NCBI RefSeq assembly: GCF_021726515.1
Contig: NZ_JAKKCJ010000003.1
Coordinates: forward strand, 372,001 to 436,000
Length of the DNA: 64,000 nt
Origin: Vibrio sp. CK2-1
GTDB lineage: Bacteria > Pseudomonadota > Gammaproteobacteria > Enterobacterales > Vibrionaceae
Direction: 5' to 3'
Shown: in pieces, positions 10,940 through 21,597 of the stretch
Layout of the letters: each line of letters begins with the position of its first letter
Position numbering within the stretch: position 1 is the first letter of the stretch
Notes under the pieces: model-generated
Databases searched by the model: none
Seen by the model: only the letters and a program-made list of their open reading frames with translations
Told to the model about the DNA's origin: nothing
Program-made: the position numbers and the translations under genes

Positions 10940-12712
10940 ATGCGCACCCAGTATTGTGGTCACCTGAACAAGTCCCTAGCAGGACAAACTGTAGAACTTT
11001 GCGGATGGGTTAATCGCCGCCGTGATCTAGGCGGTCTGATTTTTATCGATATGCGTGACCGTGAAGGTATTGTTCAAGTTGTTATCGACCCAGATATGAC
11101 TGAAATTTTTGCAGAAGCAAACCAATTGCGTAATGAATTCTGTATCAAACTAACTGGTGAAGTACGTGCTCGTCCTGATAGCCAAATCAATAAAGATATG
11201 GCAACAGGTGAAGTTGAAGTGTACGCAACAGGCCTTGAAATCATCAACCGCTCTGAAGCGCTACCTTTAGATTTCAACCAAACTAACTCGGAAGAGCAAC
11301 GTCTAAAATATCGTTACATTGATCTACGTCGCCCTGAAATGAGTGACCGTATTAAGCTACGTGCTAAAGCTTCAAGCTTTGTTCGTCGCTTCCTAGATGA
11401 CAACGGTTTCCTAGATATTGAAACACCAGTACTGACTAAAGCAACGCCAGAAGGTGCGCGCGACTACTTAGTACCAAGCCGTGTTCATAAAGGCAGCTTC
11501 TACGCGCTTCCGCAATCACCTCAGTTGTTTAAGCAATTGTTGATGATGTCAGGTTTCGACCGTTACTACCAAATCGTAAAATGTTTCCGTGATGAAGATT
11601 TACGTGCTGACCGTCAGCCTGAATTTACTCAAATCGATATCGAAACTTCTTTCATGACGGCTGACCAAGTTCGTGGCGTGACTGAAACAATGGTTCGTGA
11701 CATGTGGCAAGAGTTACTGAACGTTGACTTAGGCGATTTCCCAATCATGCCATTTTCTGAAGCGATTCGTCGTTTTGGTTCTGATAAGCCAGATCTACGT
11801 AACCCACTTGAGTTAGTCGATGTTGCTGACTTAGTAAAAGACGTTGAATTCAAAGTGTTCTCTGGCCCTGCAAATGACGAAAAAGGCCGTGTTGCGGTTA
11901 TTCGTGTTCCAGGTGGCGCAGCATTATCTCGTAAGCAAATTGATGAGTACGGCAGCTTTGTTGGCATTTATGGCGCGAAAGGTCTTGCTTGGATGAAAGT
12001 GAACGATCTTGCGGCGGGCGTTGAAGGTATTCAATCTCCAGTCGCTAAGTTCCTAAATGAAGAAGTGATCAACGGCATTCTTGAGCGCACTGGTGCTCAA
12101 ACTGGCGACATCATTTTATTCGGCGCAGATAAAGCAAACGTAGTCTCTGAAGCAATGGGCGCTCTACGTATCAAACTTGGTCTAGATCTTGAGCTCACTG
12201 ATCTGCAAGCATGGAAACCACTTTGGGTTGTTGATTTCCCAATGTTTGAAGAAGATGATGAAGGTAACCTACATGCAATGCACCACCCATTCACATCTCC
12301 ATTAGGCGTAACAGCCGAAGAGCTAAAAGCGAACCCAGCGGCAGCGAATTCGAACGCTTACGATATGGTGTTAAATGGTTATGAAGTTGGTGGTGGTTCG
12401 GTTCGTATCCACAACGCAGAAATGCAATCAACAGTATTTGATATTCTAGGCATTGATGAAACAGAACAACGCTTGAAGTTCGGTTTCTTATTGGATGCTC
12501 TAAAATACGGTACGCCACCACACGCTGGTCTAGCATTCGGTCTTGACCGTTTGGTTATGCTACTTTGTGGTACTGACAATATCCGTGATGTGATTGCGTT
12601 CCCGAAAACAACTGCAGCAGCTTGTCCGTTAACCAATGCGCCAAGTCTAGCAAATCCAGCAGCGTTAGAAGAATTAGCGATTGCGGTCACCGCAGCTAAA
12701 GAAAAAGAATAA
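10940..12712 (+). CDS. aspS: Aspartyl-tRNA synthetase
   Basis: AspS charges tRNA-Asp. The 590-residue protein is a bacterial-type class IIb synthetase, starting MRTQYCGHL as in E. coli. An OB-fold anticodon-binding domain comes first (about 1-105), then the catalytic core with motif 2 ([18 protein letters not shown] near 215-232), the bacterial GAD insertion (about 290-420) and motif 3 ([12 protein letters not shown] near 530-541). It is a single gene with a long structured leader and a strong terminator. Confidence 0.98.
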   Translation: MRTQYCGHLNKSLAGQTVELCGWVNRRRDLGGLIFIDMRDREGIVQVVIDPDMTEIFAEANQLRNEFCIKLTGEVRARPDSQINKDMATGEVEVYATGLEIINRSEALPLDFNQTNSEEQRLKYRYIDLRRPEMSDRIKLRAKASSFVRRFLDDNGFLDIETPVLTKATPEGARDYLVPSRVHKGSFYALPQSPQLFKQLLMMSGFDRYYQIVKCFRDEDLRADRQPEFTQIDIETSFMTADQVRGVTETMVRDMWQELLNVDLGDFPIMPFSEAIRRFGSDKPDLRNPLELVDVADLVKDVEFKVFSGPANDEKGRVAVIRVPGGAALSRKQIDEYGSFVGIYGAKGLAWMKVNDLAAGVEGIQSPVAKFLNEEVINGILERTGAQTGDIILFGADKANVVSEAMGALRIKLGLDLELTDLQAWKPLWVVDFPMFEEDDEGNLHAMHHPFTSPLGVTAEELKANPAAANSNAYDMVLNGYEVGGGSVRIHNAEMQSTVFDILGIDETEQRLKFGFLLDALKYGTPPHAGLAFGLDRLVMLLCGTDNIRDVIAFPKTTAAACPLTNAPSLANPAALEELAIAVTAAKEKE

Positions 12713-12748
12713 TCGAGCAAGTTAAATTGAGCGATAAATAACGCGAAT

Positions 12749-12784
12749 AAAACACCCACACTTAATGATGTGGGTGTTTTTGTT
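12749..12784 (+). terminator. Intrinsic terminator of aspS
   Basis: A 12-bp stem (12749-12760 with 12769-12780) built on ACACCCACA/TGTGGGTGT with an 8-base loop is followed by a T-rich tract. Confidence 0.88.
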
Positions 12785-12835
12785 TTTATCGCTGGTTATA
12801 CTTCTAACACTTACGAATATAGATAAAGAGACAGT

Positions 12836-13357
12836 ATGTCCATCATACTTGGAATTGACCCCGGTTCACGTATTACAGGCTATGGTGTGATTCGCCAAGA
12901 AGGGCGACATTTACACTATTTAGGCAGCGGTTGTATCCGCATGTCGGAAGAGGCGTTACCTGGCCGTTTGAAGCAAATCTATGCTGGGGTGTCAGAAATC
13001 ATCACTCAATTTCAACCGGATGTCTTCGCGATAGAACAAGTCTTTATGGCAAAAAATGCCGATTCTGCATTGAAGCTAGGCCAAGCGCGTGGCAGTGCAA
13101 TCGTTGCCGCAGTCAATGCTGATTTACCAGTTTATGAGTATGCTGCAAGGTTGATTAAGCAAGCAGTGACCGGAACCGGTGGCGCAGATAAAGCCCAAGT
13201 TCAGCATATGGTAAAAAGTATGCTCAAATTGCCAGCAAAACCTCAAGCGGATGCGGCGGATGCACTAGGTGTGGCGATTTGTCATGCCAATACCAATAAA
13301 ACACTTATTGCACTAGCAGGTAAAGCCAGTGGTGCGAGGCGTGGCCGATATCGATAG
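12836..13357 (+). CDS. ruvC: Holliday junction endonuclease RuvC
   Basis: RuvC is the dimeric nuclease that resolves Holliday junctions moved by RuvAB. The 173-residue protein shows the four catalytic acids: Asp8 in [12 protein letters not shown], Glu in [11 protein letters not shown] near 67, and the two Asp residues of QADAADALG near 139 and 142. A ribosome site, AAAGAGACAGT, precedes the start. It lies 133 bases upstream of ruvA, in the order ruvC-ruvA-ruvB. Confidence 0.97.
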   Translation: MSIILGIDPGSRITGYGVIRQEGRHLHYLGSGCIRMSEEALPGRLKQIYAGVSEIITQFQPDVFAIEQVFMAKNADSALKLGQARGSAIVAAVNADLPVYEYAARLIKQAVTGTGGADKAQVQHMVKSMLKLPAKPQADAADALGVAICHANTNKTLIALAGKASGARRGRYR

Positions 13358-13490
13358 CGGCATATTTTTTATCTGCACAATGTACTGGATGTTTATCCAG
13401 TTAATTATTATTATACCTAAATCGAATAAGAATCTTGATAAGCTTGCTTTTACTGGTTGAGCTTAATGAAACAAAAATAAGGAACATAAA

Positions 13491-14111
13491 GTGATTGGTC
13501 GCTTACGTGGAATATTAATTGAAAAACAACCACCAGAAGTTTTAATTGAAGTCTCTGGGGTAGGCTACGAAGTACAAATGCCGATGAGTTGTTTTTATGA
13601 ATTGCCGAATGTAAACGAAGAAGCGATTATCTATACTCACTTTGTGGTTCGTGAAGATGCTCAACTACTTTACGGGTTTAATACCGTTAAAGAGCGTGCG
13701 TTATTCCGCGAAGTGATTAAAGCCAATGGTGTTGGCCCTAAACTAGGCTTGGCGATTTTATCTGGCATGACCGCGTCGCAGTTTGTTACTTGTGTTGAAC
13801 ATGAAGATGTCAGCACTTTAGTGAAATTACCGGGTGTTGGTAAGAAGACGGCAGAGCGCCTTGTCGTTGAAATGAAAGATCGTCTGAAAGGTTGGGTAAC
13901 GCACGATTTATTTACTCCAGCAACTGATGCCGCGCCAATGGACTCAATGGCAGATTCACGTACTACGCATAATGCACAAGATGAAGCGGTCAGCGCATTG
14001 ATTTCACTTGGCTACAAACCACCAATGGCTTCAAAAGTGGTTTCTCAAGTGGCAGGTGCCGATATGACGAGCGAAATGATCATTCGTGAAGCTTTAAAAT
14101 CAATGGTATAG
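13491..14111 (+). CDS. ruvA: Holliday junction branch migration protein RuvA
   Basis: RuvA binds the four-way junction as a tetramer and loads the RuvB motor. The 206-residue protein has the N-terminal OB domain (MIGRLRG onward), two helix-hairpin-helix motifs ([12 protein letters not shown] near 79 and [12 protein letters not shown] near 114) and the C-terminal RuvB-contacting domain. The start is GTG, with AAGGAAC about 8 bases upstream, and gives the N-terminus shared by the family. ruvB follows 23 bases later. Confidence 0.97.
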   Translation: MIGRLRGILIEKQPPEVLIEVSGVGYEVQMPMSCFYELPNVNEEAIIYTHFVVREDAQLLYGFNTVKERALFREVIKANGVGPKLGLAILSGMTASQFVTCVEHEDVSTLVKLPGVGKKTAERLVVEMKDRLKGWVTHDLFTPATDAAPMDSMADSRTTHNAQDEAVSALISLGYKPPMASKVVSQVAGADMTSEMIIREALKSMV

Positions 14112-14134
14112 GCTACTAGCCTGAGGTTAATTTA

Positions 14135-15148
14135 ATGATAGAAGCGGATCGCTTAATTGCAGCAGATAGCCCGGTTTTCAAAGATGAAGATATCATCGAC
14201 CGCGCGATTCGACCAAAACGCTTAGAAGATTATCAAGGACAAGATCATGTCCGCGATCAAATGGAAATCTTTATTAAAGCGGCTCAATTGCGTCATGAGC
14301 CACTTGATCACCTATTGGTTTTTGGTCCTCCGGGATTAGGTAAAACGACGTTAGCGAATATCGTTGCCAATGAAATGGAAGTGAATATTCGTACTACTTC
14401 TGGTCCTGTACTCGAAAAAGCTGGCGATCTGGCGGCATTGCTAACCAATCTAGAAGAAAACGACATCTTATTTATTGATGAAATTCACCGTCTAAGTCCA
14501 GTGGTTGAAGAAATCTTATATCCAGCGATGGAAGATTATCAGTTGGACATTATGATCGGTGAAGGCCCAGCCGCTCGCTCAATCAAAATCGATCTACCAC
14601 CTTTTACTTTAATTGGCGCGACAACGCGTGCCGGTTCACTGACTTCACCGCTGCGTGACCGCTTCGGTATCGTGCAGCGTTTAGAGTATTACAAGGTGAA
14701 AGACCTGCAACACATCGTAAAACGTAGTGCTGATTGCCTAGGTTTATCAATGGAAGAAGAGGGCGCACTAGAAGTTGCCAAGCGTTCTCGTGGTACGCCT
14801 CGTATTGCCAACCGCTTATTGCGCCGCGTGCGAGATTATGCGGAAGTTAAAGGCAATGGCCATATTTGCCCTGATACGGCTGACAAAGCACTGAACATGC
14901 TGGATGTCGATAATCAGGGATTTGATTACATGGATAGAAAGCTTTTATTAGCCATCATGGAAAAATTCTCCGGTGGCCCTGTTGGGTTAGATAACCTAGC
15001 TGCTGCGATCGGTGAAGAGAAAGATACTATTGAAGATGTGATCGAACCTTACCTCATTCAACAAGGTTATCTACAAAGAACGCCAAGAGGGCGAATTGCT
15101 AGTGATAGAGCCTATCTGCATTTTGGCTTAGATAGACAGGATAGATAA
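14135..15148 (+). CDS. ruvB: Holliday junction DNA helicase RuvB
   Basis: RuvB is the AAA+ hexameric motor for branch migration. The 337-residue protein has Walker [10 protein letters not shown] (about 64-72), Walker B LFIDEIHR (about 113-120), sensor region [18 protein letters not shown] and a C-terminal winged-helix domain ending near [14 protein letters not shown]. It forms the ruvAB operon with the upstream gene. A clear terminator follows. Confidence 0.98.
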   Translation: MIEADRLIAADSPVFKDEDIIDRAIRPKRLEDYQGQDHVRDQMEIFIKAAQLRHEPLDHLLVFGPPGLGKTTLANIVANEMEVNIRTTSGPVLEKAGDLAALLTNLEENDILFIDEIHRLSPVVEEILYPAMEDYQLDIMIGEGPAARSIKIDLPPFTLIGATTRAGSLTSPLRDRFGIVQRLEYYKVKDLQHIVKRSADCLGLSMEEEGALEVAKRSRGTPRIANRLLRRVRDYAEVKGNGHICPDTADKALNMLDVDNQGFDYMDRKLLLAIMEKFSGGPVGLDNLAAAIGEEKDTIEDVIEPYLIQQGYLQRTPRGRIASDRAYLHFGLDRQDR

Positions 15149-15173
15149 ATCATAAATTGTTCAGATAAAATAC

Positions 15174-15206
15174 AAAAGGGTAACGAGGTGTTTGTTACCC
15201 TTTTTT
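15174..15206 (+). terminator. Intrinsic terminator of ruvAB
   Basis: GGGTAAC (15178-15184) pairs with GTTACCC (15194-15200), extended by flanking A4/T4 pairs, and is followed by a run of six T. Confidence 0.88.
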
Positions 15207-15291
15207 AATACTTGCATGCCAAGCTGACTACTCTAAAATCCACGCAATTAACGTGTTACAAGAATTCCTACATTAAAAAGTCATAGAAAAC

Positions 15292-15346
15292 ACATAATAT
15301 ACCCAAGTGATCTGCAAGCTACAGAATTCACTTGGGTATATTATGT
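15292..15346. repeat. Perfect 19-bp-arm palindrome (TATACCCAAGTGA family)
   Basis: The left arm ACATAATATACCCAAGTGA (15292-15310) is perfectly complementary to 15328-15346. The 17-base spacer has an inner TCTG/CAGA pairing, so the whole element can fold into a long stem. Two shorter relatives of the TATACCCAAGT core occur at 24430-24451 and 47198-47220. I associate this motif from memory with intergenic palindromes common in Vibrio genomes. It sits between the ruvAB terminator and the cydA promoter region. Confidence 0.85.
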
Positions 15347-15565
15347 ATTTTGTTCAAAAATAATTTAGAAATCTTTTGAAACATTTGTGCTTAATGCGTA
15401 ATATTAGCGCTAACTATATTAGATAGTGCTTAACAAAATAATAACCATTTAGGCACATTTTTGTAACAAACCAAAATGGTTTTGTTGAGTGTGTTTACTT
15501 TAACCATCCTAATCGTTGTATGAAGCTTGTTTCAGGCTCGGATAGCGACATAGAAAGGAGTTACC
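15347..15565 (+). promoter_or_regulatory. cydA upstream regulatory region
   Basis: This AT-rich leader of the cyd operon contains TTAACAAAATAATAACC (15430-15446), which resembles loosely the GTTAA repeats of ArcA sites. It also contains an 8-bp inverted repeat, AACCATTT (15443-15450) and AAATGGTT (15474-15481). cyd operons are usually controlled by ArcA and FNR; I cannot assign a definite site. AGAAAGGAG gives a strong ribosome site before cydA. Confidence 0.35.
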
Positions 15566-17152
15566 ATGATTGATGTTGTTGATCTATCGCGGTTGCAGTT
15601 TGCAATGACAGCGATGTATCACTTCCTATTTGTTCCTTTGACTCTTGGTATGGCATTTTTACTTGCCATCATGGAGTCAGTTTATGTAATGACAGGAAAG
15701 CAAATCTACAAGGACATGACTAAGTTCTGGGGTAAGCTTTTCGGTATTAACTTTGCTCTAGGTGTTGCCACTGGCTTAACCATGGAGTTTCAGTTCGGTA
15801 CTAACTGGTCATACTATTCACATTATGTAGGTGATATCTTTGGTGCGCCTTTAGCTATCGAAGCATTGATTGCATTCTTCTTAGAATCAACAATGGTTGG
15901 CTTGTTCTTCTTCGGTTGGGATCGTTTATCAAAACGCCAACACTTAGCGGTAACTTGGCTAGTTGCGATTGGCTCTAACTTCTCTGCACTTTGGATCTTG
16001 ATCGCGAACGGTTGGATGCAAAACCCAGTAGGTTCTGAGTTCAACTATGAAACCATGCGTATGGAAATGGTGAGCTTCTCTGAAGTGATCTTTAACCCTG
16101 TTGCGCAAGTTAAGTTCGTTCACACCGTTTCATCTGGCTACACTTGTGGCGCGATGTTCATTTTGGGTATTAGTGCATACTACTTACTTAAAGGTCGTGA
16201 TATTCCATTTGCTCGTCGTTCTTTTGCTATCGCTGCTTCATTCGGTATGGCTGCGATTCTATCAACGCTAGTACTAGGTGATGACTCTGGTTACGAACTT
16301 GGTGACGTACAACAAGCAAAATTAGCAGCAATTGAAGCAGAATGGCACACTGAGCCAGCGCCTGCAGCATTTACTGCGTTTGCTTTACCAAACCAAGATG
16401 AGATGAAGAATGACTATGCCATTCAAATCCCATACGCACTTGGCATTATTGCTACTCGTTCTTTAGATAAAGAAGTGAAGGGTATTGCTGATCTTGAAGT
16501 AGAGCACGAAGCTCGTATCCGTAATGGTATGATTGCTTATGATCTACTTGAGAAATTGCGCGCTGGTGATAAATCAGATGCAAACCTTACTGCTTTTGAT
16601 GAAGTGAAAGGCGATCTTGGTTATGGCTTATTGCTTAAGCGTTACACCGATGATGTTTCTCAAGCATCAGAAGAGCAAATCCAAAAAGCGGTAAAAGATT
16701 CTATTCCGCAAGTTTGGCCGCTATTCTGGTCATTCCGTATCATGGTTGCAGCTGGTGTCATTATGCTAGGTGTGTTTGCATTCGCATTTGTTCAAACATG
16801 TCGCCAACGCATCGAGAAAAACCGTTTCTTACTTAAAGCTGCTCTGTTCAGTATTCCACTACCATGGATTGCGATTGAAGCCGGTTGGTTTGTAGCAGAA
16901 TACGGTCGTCAGCCATGGGCCGTTGGTGAGATTTTACCAACAAACGTGGCAGCATCTGCATTATCGCGCGGCGAAATCTTAACCTCAATTTTTGCAATTA
17001 TTGCATTCTATACTTGTCTGTTAATCGCAGAAGTATACTTGATGGTTAAATTTGCACGTAAAGGTCCTAGTAGCTTAAAAACAGGACGTTATCACTTCGA
17101 GCAAAACGACACCTCTTTAGAAGGTAAAGTTTCTCGTGAAGTTGAAGCATAA
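15566..17152 (+). CDS. cydA: Cytochrome bd ubiquinol oxidase subunit I
   Basis: CydA is the catalytic subunit of the high-affinity cytochrome bd quinol oxidase in the inner membrane and carries hemes b558, b595 and d. The 528-residue protein has His19 (AMYHFLF), Glu99 and Glu107 ([10 protein letters not shown]) and His186 (KFVHTVSSG) at the E. coli positions. The periplasmic Q-loop lies around 240-380, and the [12 protein letters not shown] signature is near 445. cydB, cydX and ybgE follow closely in one operon. Confidence 0.98.
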   Translation: MIDVVDLSRLQFAMTAMYHFLFVPLTLGMAFLLAIMESVYVMTGKQIYKDMTKFWGKLFGINFALGVATGLTMEFQFGTNWSYYSHYVGDIFGAPLAIEALIAFFLESTMVGLFFFGWDRLSKRQHLAVTWLVAIGSNFSALWILIANGWMQNPVGSEFNYETMRMEMVSFSEVIFNPVAQVKFVHTVSSGYTCGAMFILGISAYYLLKGRDIPFARRSFAIAASFGMAAILSTLVLGDDSGYELGDVQQAKLAAIEAEWHTEPAPAAFTAFALPNQDEMKNDYAIQIPYALGIIATRSLDKEVKGIADLEVEHEARIRNGMIAYDLLEKLRAGDKSDANLTAFDEVKGDLGYGLLLKRYTDDVSQASEEQIQKAVKDSIPQVWPLFWSFRIMVAAGVIMLGVFAFAFVQTCRQRIEKNRFLLKAALFSIPLPWIAIEAGWFVAEYGRQPWAVGEILPTNVAASALSRGEILTSIFAIIAFYTCLLIAEVYLMVKFARKGPSSLKTGRYHFEQNDTSLEGKVSREVEA

Positions 17153-17166
17153 GCAGGGGATAATTC

Positions 17167-18303
17167 ATGTTTGATTACGAAGCATTACGATTTATTTGGT
17201 GGGTACTGATCGGCGTATTATTCGTCGGTTTCGCTATCGCCGATGGTTTTGATATGGGTGTAGGTGCATTAGTGCCTATCATCGGCAAAACCGACACTCA
17301 GCGTCGTGTGATGATTAACTCTATCGCACCACACTGGGATGGTAACCAAGTTTGGTTAATCACAGCGGGCGGCGCATTATTTGCCGCATGGCCTATGGTT
17401 TACGCAACATCGTTTTCAGGTTTCTACCTAGCGATGATCGTAACATTGGCAGCGCTTTGGTTACGTCCAGTTGCTCTTGACTACCGTTCAAAAATTGAAA
17501 CAACAAAGTGGCGTAACAATTGGGATATCTGTATCTCAATCAGTGGTTTCGTTCCACCGCTTATCTTTGGTGTGGCATTCGGTAACCTATTGCAGGGTGT
17601 ACCATTTGAACTGAATGAGTTTATGATGTCTCAGTACCACGGTAACTTCTTTGGTCTACTAAACCCATTTGCAATCTTATGTGGTCTAGTAAGTGTATCT
17701 ATGTTTGTTCTTCAAGGTTCAACATGGCTACAAATGAAAACGACTGGTGATGTTTACAACCGTGCACGTACTGTTTCAACTATCACAGGTTTATTGGTAG
17801 CAGTATTATTTGTTGCGGCTGGTTTCTGGGTTCAAAACATTGACGGTTATGTTCTTAAAAGTGTTATCGACCACAACGGTCCTTCAAACCCACTTCTAAA
17901 AGAAGTTGCGCGTGAGCCTGGTGCTTGGATGACTAACTTTGCGACTTACCCACTAATGTGGATTGCTCCAGCACTTGGTGTTGTAATGGCATTACTTGCA
18001 GTTGTGGCAACAAAAGCACAAAAGGGCGCGCTAGCATTCCTTGCTTCAAGCTTAACTTGTGCCGGTGTGATCTTAACTTCTGGTTTTGCAATGTTCCCAT
18101 TCGTAATGCCATCTAGCCTAGATCCAAACGTAAGTTTCACATTATGGGATTCAACATCGAGCTTGTTGACTCTAGAAATCATGACAGGTGTTGCTTTTGT
18201 TATGGTTCCTGTGATTCTTGGTTATACTGCATGGACTTACTACAAGATGTTTGGTCGTCTTGATGATAAGTACATTGAAGATAATAAAAACTCACTTTAC
18301 TAA
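17167..18303 (+). CDS. cydB: Cytochrome bd ubiquinol oxidase subunit II
   Basis: CydB is the membrane partner of CydA and stabilises the heme-bearing subunit. The 378-residue protein starts MFDYEALRFIWWVLIGVLF. It has the conserved ADGFDMGVGAL motif near residue 25 and about eight to nine hydrophobic helices. It begins 14 bases after cydA, with an AGGGGAT ribosome site. cydX follows 12 bases after its stop. Confidence 0.98.
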   Translation: MFDYEALRFIWWVLIGVLFVGFAIADGFDMGVGALVPIIGKTDTQRRVMINSIAPHWDGNQVWLITAGGALFAAWPMVYATSFSGFYLAMIVTLAALWLRPVALDYRSKIETTKWRNNWDICISISGFVPPLIFGVAFGNLLQGVPFELNEFMMSQYHGNFFGLLNPFAILCGLVSVSMFVLQGSTWLQMKTTGDVYNRARTVSTITGLLVAVLFVAAGFWVQNIDGYVLKSVIDHNGPSNPLLKEVAREPGAWMTNFATYPLMWIAPALGVVMALLAVVATKAQKGALAFLASSLTCAGVILTSGFAMFPFVMPSSLDPNVSFTLWDSTSSLLTLEIMTGVAFVMVPVILGYTAWTYYKMFGRLDDKYIEDNKNSLY

Positions 18304-18315
18304 GGAGCAATCATT

Positions 18316-18423
18316 ATGTGGTATTTTGCTTGGATTCTAGGCGTATTACTTGCCTGTGCATTCGGTATTATCAATGCTCTTTGGTTAGAGCATTCAGAAA
18401 TGATGGATGAGGATCGTGAATAA
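18316..18423 (+). CDS. cydX: Cytochrome bd accessory small subunit CydX
   Basis: This 35-residue single-pass membrane protein begins MWYFAWILGVLLACAFGI and ends in an acidic tail. The N-terminal MWYF-W-LG pattern is the CydX (YbgT family) signature. It is needed for stability and activity of cytochrome bd. An AAGGAGCAATCATT leader gives a good ribosome site. Its 3' end overlaps the open frame of ybgE. Confidence 0.95.
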   Translation: MWYFAWILGVLLACAFGIINALWLEHSEMMDEDRE

Positions 18424-18718
18424 TATTAGTCAAAAAATGACTGATATACACTCACCAATGGATAGGGCTCTTTTAAGAGCCCTGTTTTTTATCGTGACCG
18501 TGTTTCATATCAGTATGTTTATGTGGGAACCGCGTGCTTATGCTGAGCAAATCGGTGGTTTTCATTCTCTGCTAACGGTTTTGTTTATTTGGTCGTTATG
18601 CAGCTCGCTAATCTACTGCGTTGGTTTCAAACCGATTCTATGGGTGTGGCAGATACTGTTTAGCCCGTATTTTTCTGGTGTGATTTTAGCCTACTTTACC
18701 GCGCTTTATTTTTTATAG
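18407..18718 (+). CDS. ybgE: Cyd operon protein YbgE
   Basis: This is a small inner-membrane protein with about three hydrophobic helices, located after cydX as in E. coli. It has a fairly conserved MFMWEPRAYA stretch and the VGFKPILWVWQILFSP region. Its function is not established beyond operon membership. The start is uncertain: ATG at 18407 overlaps cydX in another frame, GTG at 18416 and ATG at 18437 are alternatives, and none has a strong ribosome site. Confidence 0.85.
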   Translation: MRIVNNISQKMTDIHSPMDRALLRALFFIVTVFHISMFMWEPRAYAEQIGGFHSLLTVLFIWSLCSSLIYCVGFKPILWVWQILFSPYFSGVILAYFTALYFL

Positions 18719-19031
18719 GGCTCACCTTATTTTTGACATAGCGAATCTTTGTCAAAAATAGTGATTTCGTAAAGAGAATAATCGGCATTAATATTTTAAG
18801 CCACCATTACACACTTTAGTAATGGTGGCTTTTTTATGTTCAAAAAACAGACATAGTGAAATAGCGAGAGTATGAGAAAACACCAATTAATACATATTTA
18901 AACAAAAAAATGCTGGAAGGTTATTATTCAACGCATTAAGTTGCTGTATAGTGATTTGAGTACTTTTTTAATCAGAACAACCGTTTTGGATAAAATCAGC
19001 CATAAGTAGGTAACAACAGATAGGTAACAAC
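18719..19031. other. Intergenic region between the cyd and tol operons
   Basis: The region holds an AT-rich inverted repeat (ATTTTTGACA at 18729-18738 with TGTCAAAAAT at 18750-18759) of unknown role. Next comes the cyd operon terminator, and then about 195 bases of AT-rich DNA that must contain the tol operon promoter. I see no gene in it. Confidence 0.5.
18798..18835 (+). terminator. Intrinsic terminator of the cyd operon
   Basis: A 13-bp perfect stem (18798-18810 with 18819-18831), AAGCCACCATTAC against its complement, with an 8-base loop and a run of T at the end. Confidence 0.9.
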
Positions 19032-19451
19032 GTGACAGAACAAACACCGATGACATTCAAATGGCCTATCACCATTTATTATGAAGATACCGATGCAGGT
19101 GGTGTGGTATACCATTCGAACTATTTAAAGTTTTTTGAGCGTGCCCGTACTGAATTATTACGTGCGCAGGGGATTTCACAAAATACATTACTTGATCAAG
19201 AAATTGGTTTTGTTGTGAAACATATGGACATCGATTATATCCAAGGTGCGAAACTTGATGAGCATCTTGAGGTCTTAACCTCGATTGTCAATTTAAAAAG
19301 AGCTTCTATCTCATTCTGTCAGGAGTTAGTCAATCTTGAAGGCAGAATCTTGTGTAAAGCAACGGTTAAGGTAGCCTGTGTCAACATTAAACAGATGAAA
19401 CCCCAAGCCATCCCAAGCACTATTATGTCGGAGTTTGCCCGTGTCAGCTGA
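19032..19451 (+). CDS. ybgC: Acyl-CoA thioesterase YbgC
   Basis: YbgC is a cytoplasmic HotDog-fold thioesterase, the first gene of the tol-pal operon. The 139-residue protein has the active-site signature [17 protein letters not shown] near residues 16-32, where the Asp is catalytic. The start is GTG with an AGGTAA ribosome site. An in-frame ATG six codons later is possible. The 3' end overlaps the tolQ start by 11 bases. Confidence 0.95.
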   Translation: MTEQTPMTFKWPITIYYEDTDAGGVVYHSNYLKFFERARTELLRAQGISQNTLLDQEIGFVVKHMDIDYIQGAKLDEHLEVLTSIVNLKRASISFCQELVNLEGRILCKATVKVACVNIKQMKPQAIPSTIMSEFARVS

Positions 19452-20127
19452 TATTTCAATTTTTGACCTTTTTTTACAAGCCAGTTTACTGGTTAAGATT
19501 GTAATGCTAATTCTACTTGGAATGTCAGTACTGTCTTGGGCCGTCATTCTAAAAAGAAGTAAAATTCTTAATAAAGCGGCTAAAAATGCAGCTTCATTTG
19601 AAGAGAAGTTTTGGTCAGGTGTCGATTTGTCGCAGCTGTACCACGAAGTAAAAGCACGCAAAAATAACCTTCTTGGCTCTGAACAAATTTTTTATGCTGG
19701 TTTTACTGAGTTCGCTCGCCTGCGACGCACGAATGGCGCATCTGCTGAATACGTAATGGAAGGCGCAGGCCGCTCTATGCGCGTGACGCTTTCTAAAGAA
19801 ATGGATGAACTTGAAAACCAATTGCCATTTCTTGCAACGGTTGGCTCAATCAGCCCGTACATCGGCTTGTTTGGTACAGTATGGGGCATCATGACAGCCT
19901 TTATTGCACTAGGTGAAGTTAAGCAAGCGACATTGGCAATGGTGGCACCAGGTATTGCCGAAGCATTGGTGGCAACGGCAATGGGTTTATTTGCGGCTAT
20001 TCCTGCGGTAATGGCGTTTAACCGTCTAAGTAACCAAGTTGCTAAGCTCGAGCATAACTACGCAACGTTTGCCGAAGAGTTCCACAGCATTTTGCATCGC
20101 CAAGTGATGGCGGAGCATAAGGACTAA
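19441..20127 (+). CDS. tolQ: Tol-Pal system proton channel subunit TolQ
   Basis: TolQ forms with TolR the inner-membrane proton channel that energises TolA during cell constriction. The 228-residue protein has three transmembrane segments (about 13-35, 130-155 and 165-190) and the conserved [16 protein letters not shown] and [13 protein letters not shown] regions. I chose GTG at 19441 over TTG at 19435: GGAG (19430-19433) is 7 bases before the GTG but only 1 base before the TTG, and homologues start here. It overlaps ybgC by 11 bases, so the two are probably translationally coupled. Confidence 0.95.
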   Translation: MSADISIFDLFLQASLLVKIVMLILLGMSVLSWAVILKRSKILNKAAKNAASFEEKFWSGVDLSQLYHEVKARKNNLLGSEQIFYAGFTEFARLRRTNGASAEYVMEGAGRSMRVTLSKEMDELENQLPFLATVGSISPYIGLFGTVWGIMTAFIALGEVKQATLAMVAPGIAEALVATAMGLFAAIPAVMAFNRLSNQVAKLEHNYATFAEEFHSILHRQVMAEHKD

Positions 20128-20130
20128 ATT

Positions 20131-20580
20131 ATGGCGGGTTATGTTCGTAAAAAACGCCAATTAAAAGCTGAGATTAACGTTGTTCCTTATATCGACGTAA
20201 TGTTGGTATTGCTGATCATCTTCATGGTGACTTCACCTTTTGTTACCCAAGGGGTAGAAGTGGAGTTGCCTAAGACAGAAACAGCACAGCCAGCGTCAGA
20301 TATTGCAGGGGACACGGACGCAAGCTTCATCATTGTTGAAATTGATAAACAAGGTAACTTGGGCGTTAGTGTTAATGATGAAGACATGGAGCGTGGTTTA
20401 TCGATGAATGAAGTAATCACCCGAGTTAAAGCAGAGCGTTCGCTTTCTCCTAAGTCACCGGTTGCGGTAGGCGGTGATCAACAAACGGCTTATGCTGATG
20501 TGGTCTTAGTGCTTGATCAGTTGAATAAAGCAGGCATCGAAAAAGTAGGTTTGCTCACAGATATTAAAGAGAATCGCTAA
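20131..20580 (+). CDS. tolR: Tol-Pal system protein TolR
   Basis: TolR is the single-pass inner-membrane partner of TolQ (ExbD family). The 149-residue protein has a short cytoplasmic tail and one helix with the proton-path aspartate in VPYIDVMLVLLIIFMVT (Asp at about 24). A periplasmic domain follows. It begins 3 bases after tolQ, and tolA begins 1 base after its stop. Confidence 0.97.
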   Translation: MAGYVRKKRQLKAEINVVPYIDVMLVLLIIFMVTSPFVTQGVEVELPKTETAQPASDIAGDTDASFIIVEIDKQGNLGVSVNDEDMERGLSMNEVITRVKAERSLSPKSPVAVGGDQQTAYADVVLVLDQLNKAGIEKVGLLTDIKENR

Positions 20581-20581
20581 T

Positions 20582-21583
20582 TTGTTAATGCTTAATAAAG
20601 AATACAAATCGGCTATATTGATCTCGGTTGTACTGCATATTATTTTGTTTGTACTGCTTTTAGGGGGATCATGGTTTTCTGATGACGATAAAAAGCCAAA
20701 GCATCAAATGGTTGAGGCGGTAGTCATCGATCCTAAAGCGATTGAAAAGCAAGCAAAAAGCATTCGAGATCAACGTGATGCGGCTAAGAAAGCTGAGCAG
20801 CAACGGGTTGAAAAGCTTCGTCAGCAAGCCGAATTACAAGAAAAGAATCGTAAAAAAGACGAAGAAAGATTGCGTAGGCTTCAAGAGCAAAAAGTGCAGC
20901 AAGAAAAACAAGCACGTGAAGCAGAGAAGCAGAGACAGCTAGCGGAAAAACAAAAACAAGAAGCGCAAGAAAAAGCCCGAATAGAGAAACAACGAGCGGC
21001 GAAAGCAGAAGCCGAACGTAAAGCGAAAGAAGCGGCGGCAGCCAAAGTAGCAGCAGAGAAGAAAGCAGCTGAACAGGCGAAAGCTGCAGCAGAAGCCAAA
21101 GCCGCTGCGGAAGCTAAGGCCAAAGCAGATGCACAAGCGAAAGCCGAGGCAGAAAAGCGCGCTAAAGAAAAAGCACAGCAAGAAGCGGCAGAAAAAGCTC
21201 GCTTAGCAAGAGAGAAAGAAGCACAGGAAGCTGCGCTCAATGACATTTTCTCTGGCTTAGAAGCGGAGAGTGCACAAATATCATCGGCCCGACAAAAATA
21301 CGTTGCTTCAGAGCTCGACCGTTATGGCGCAATCTATAAACAAATGATTCAGGAAAAACTACTGACGGAAGACTCTTTTAGAGGTAAGTCATGTAAAATT
21401 AACATCCGTTTAGTACAAACAGGTAGCGATGCTATTGTCAGTAAAGTGACACCTATTGATGGTGAGTCGGCTGTATGTTCAGCGGCAAAACGCGCAATAG
21501 CACAAGTGGGTAATTTCCCAATGCCGAAAGAACAAGATGTCGCCGATCAATTGAAGAACATCAATTTGGTTGTTGATCTGTAA
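20582..21583 (+). CDS. tolA: Tol-Pal system protein TolA
   Basis: TolA links the TolQR motor to TolB and Pal across the periplasm. The 333-residue protein has an N-terminal transmembrane anchor (about 10-30). A long Ala/Lys/Glu/Gln-rich helical domain follows (about 45-215), then a compact C-terminal domain with a conserved Cys pair region ([10 protein letters not shown] and [10 protein letters not shown]). The start is ambiguous: TTG at 20582 or ATG at 20588, two codons later. The repetitive helix produces long spurious frames on the other strand. Confidence 0.95.
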   Translation: MLMLNKEYKSAILISVVLHIILFVLLLGGSWFSDDDKKPKHQMVEAVVIDPKAIEKQAKSIRDQRDAAKKAEQQRVEKLRQQAELQEKNRKKDEERLRRLQEQKVQQEKQAREAEKQRQLAEKQKQEAQEKARIEKQRAAKAEAERKAKEAAAAKVAAEKKAAEQAKAAAEAKAAAEAKAKADAQAKAEAEKRAKEKAQQEAAEKARLAREKEAQEAALNDIFSGLEAESAQISSARQKYVASELDRYGAIYKQMIQEKLLTEDSFRGKSCKINIRLVQTGSDAIVSKVTPIDGESAVCSAAKRAIAQVGNFPMPKEQDVADQLKNINLVVDL

Positions 21584-21597
21584 ATAAGGAATATTCA

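Noticed and set aside
20881..21246. 121-codon minus-strand frame opposite tolA
   Set aside because: It is the reverse reading of the Ala/Lys-rich TolA helix (runs of Ser/Ala/Phe/Cys); tolA is certain on the plus strand.
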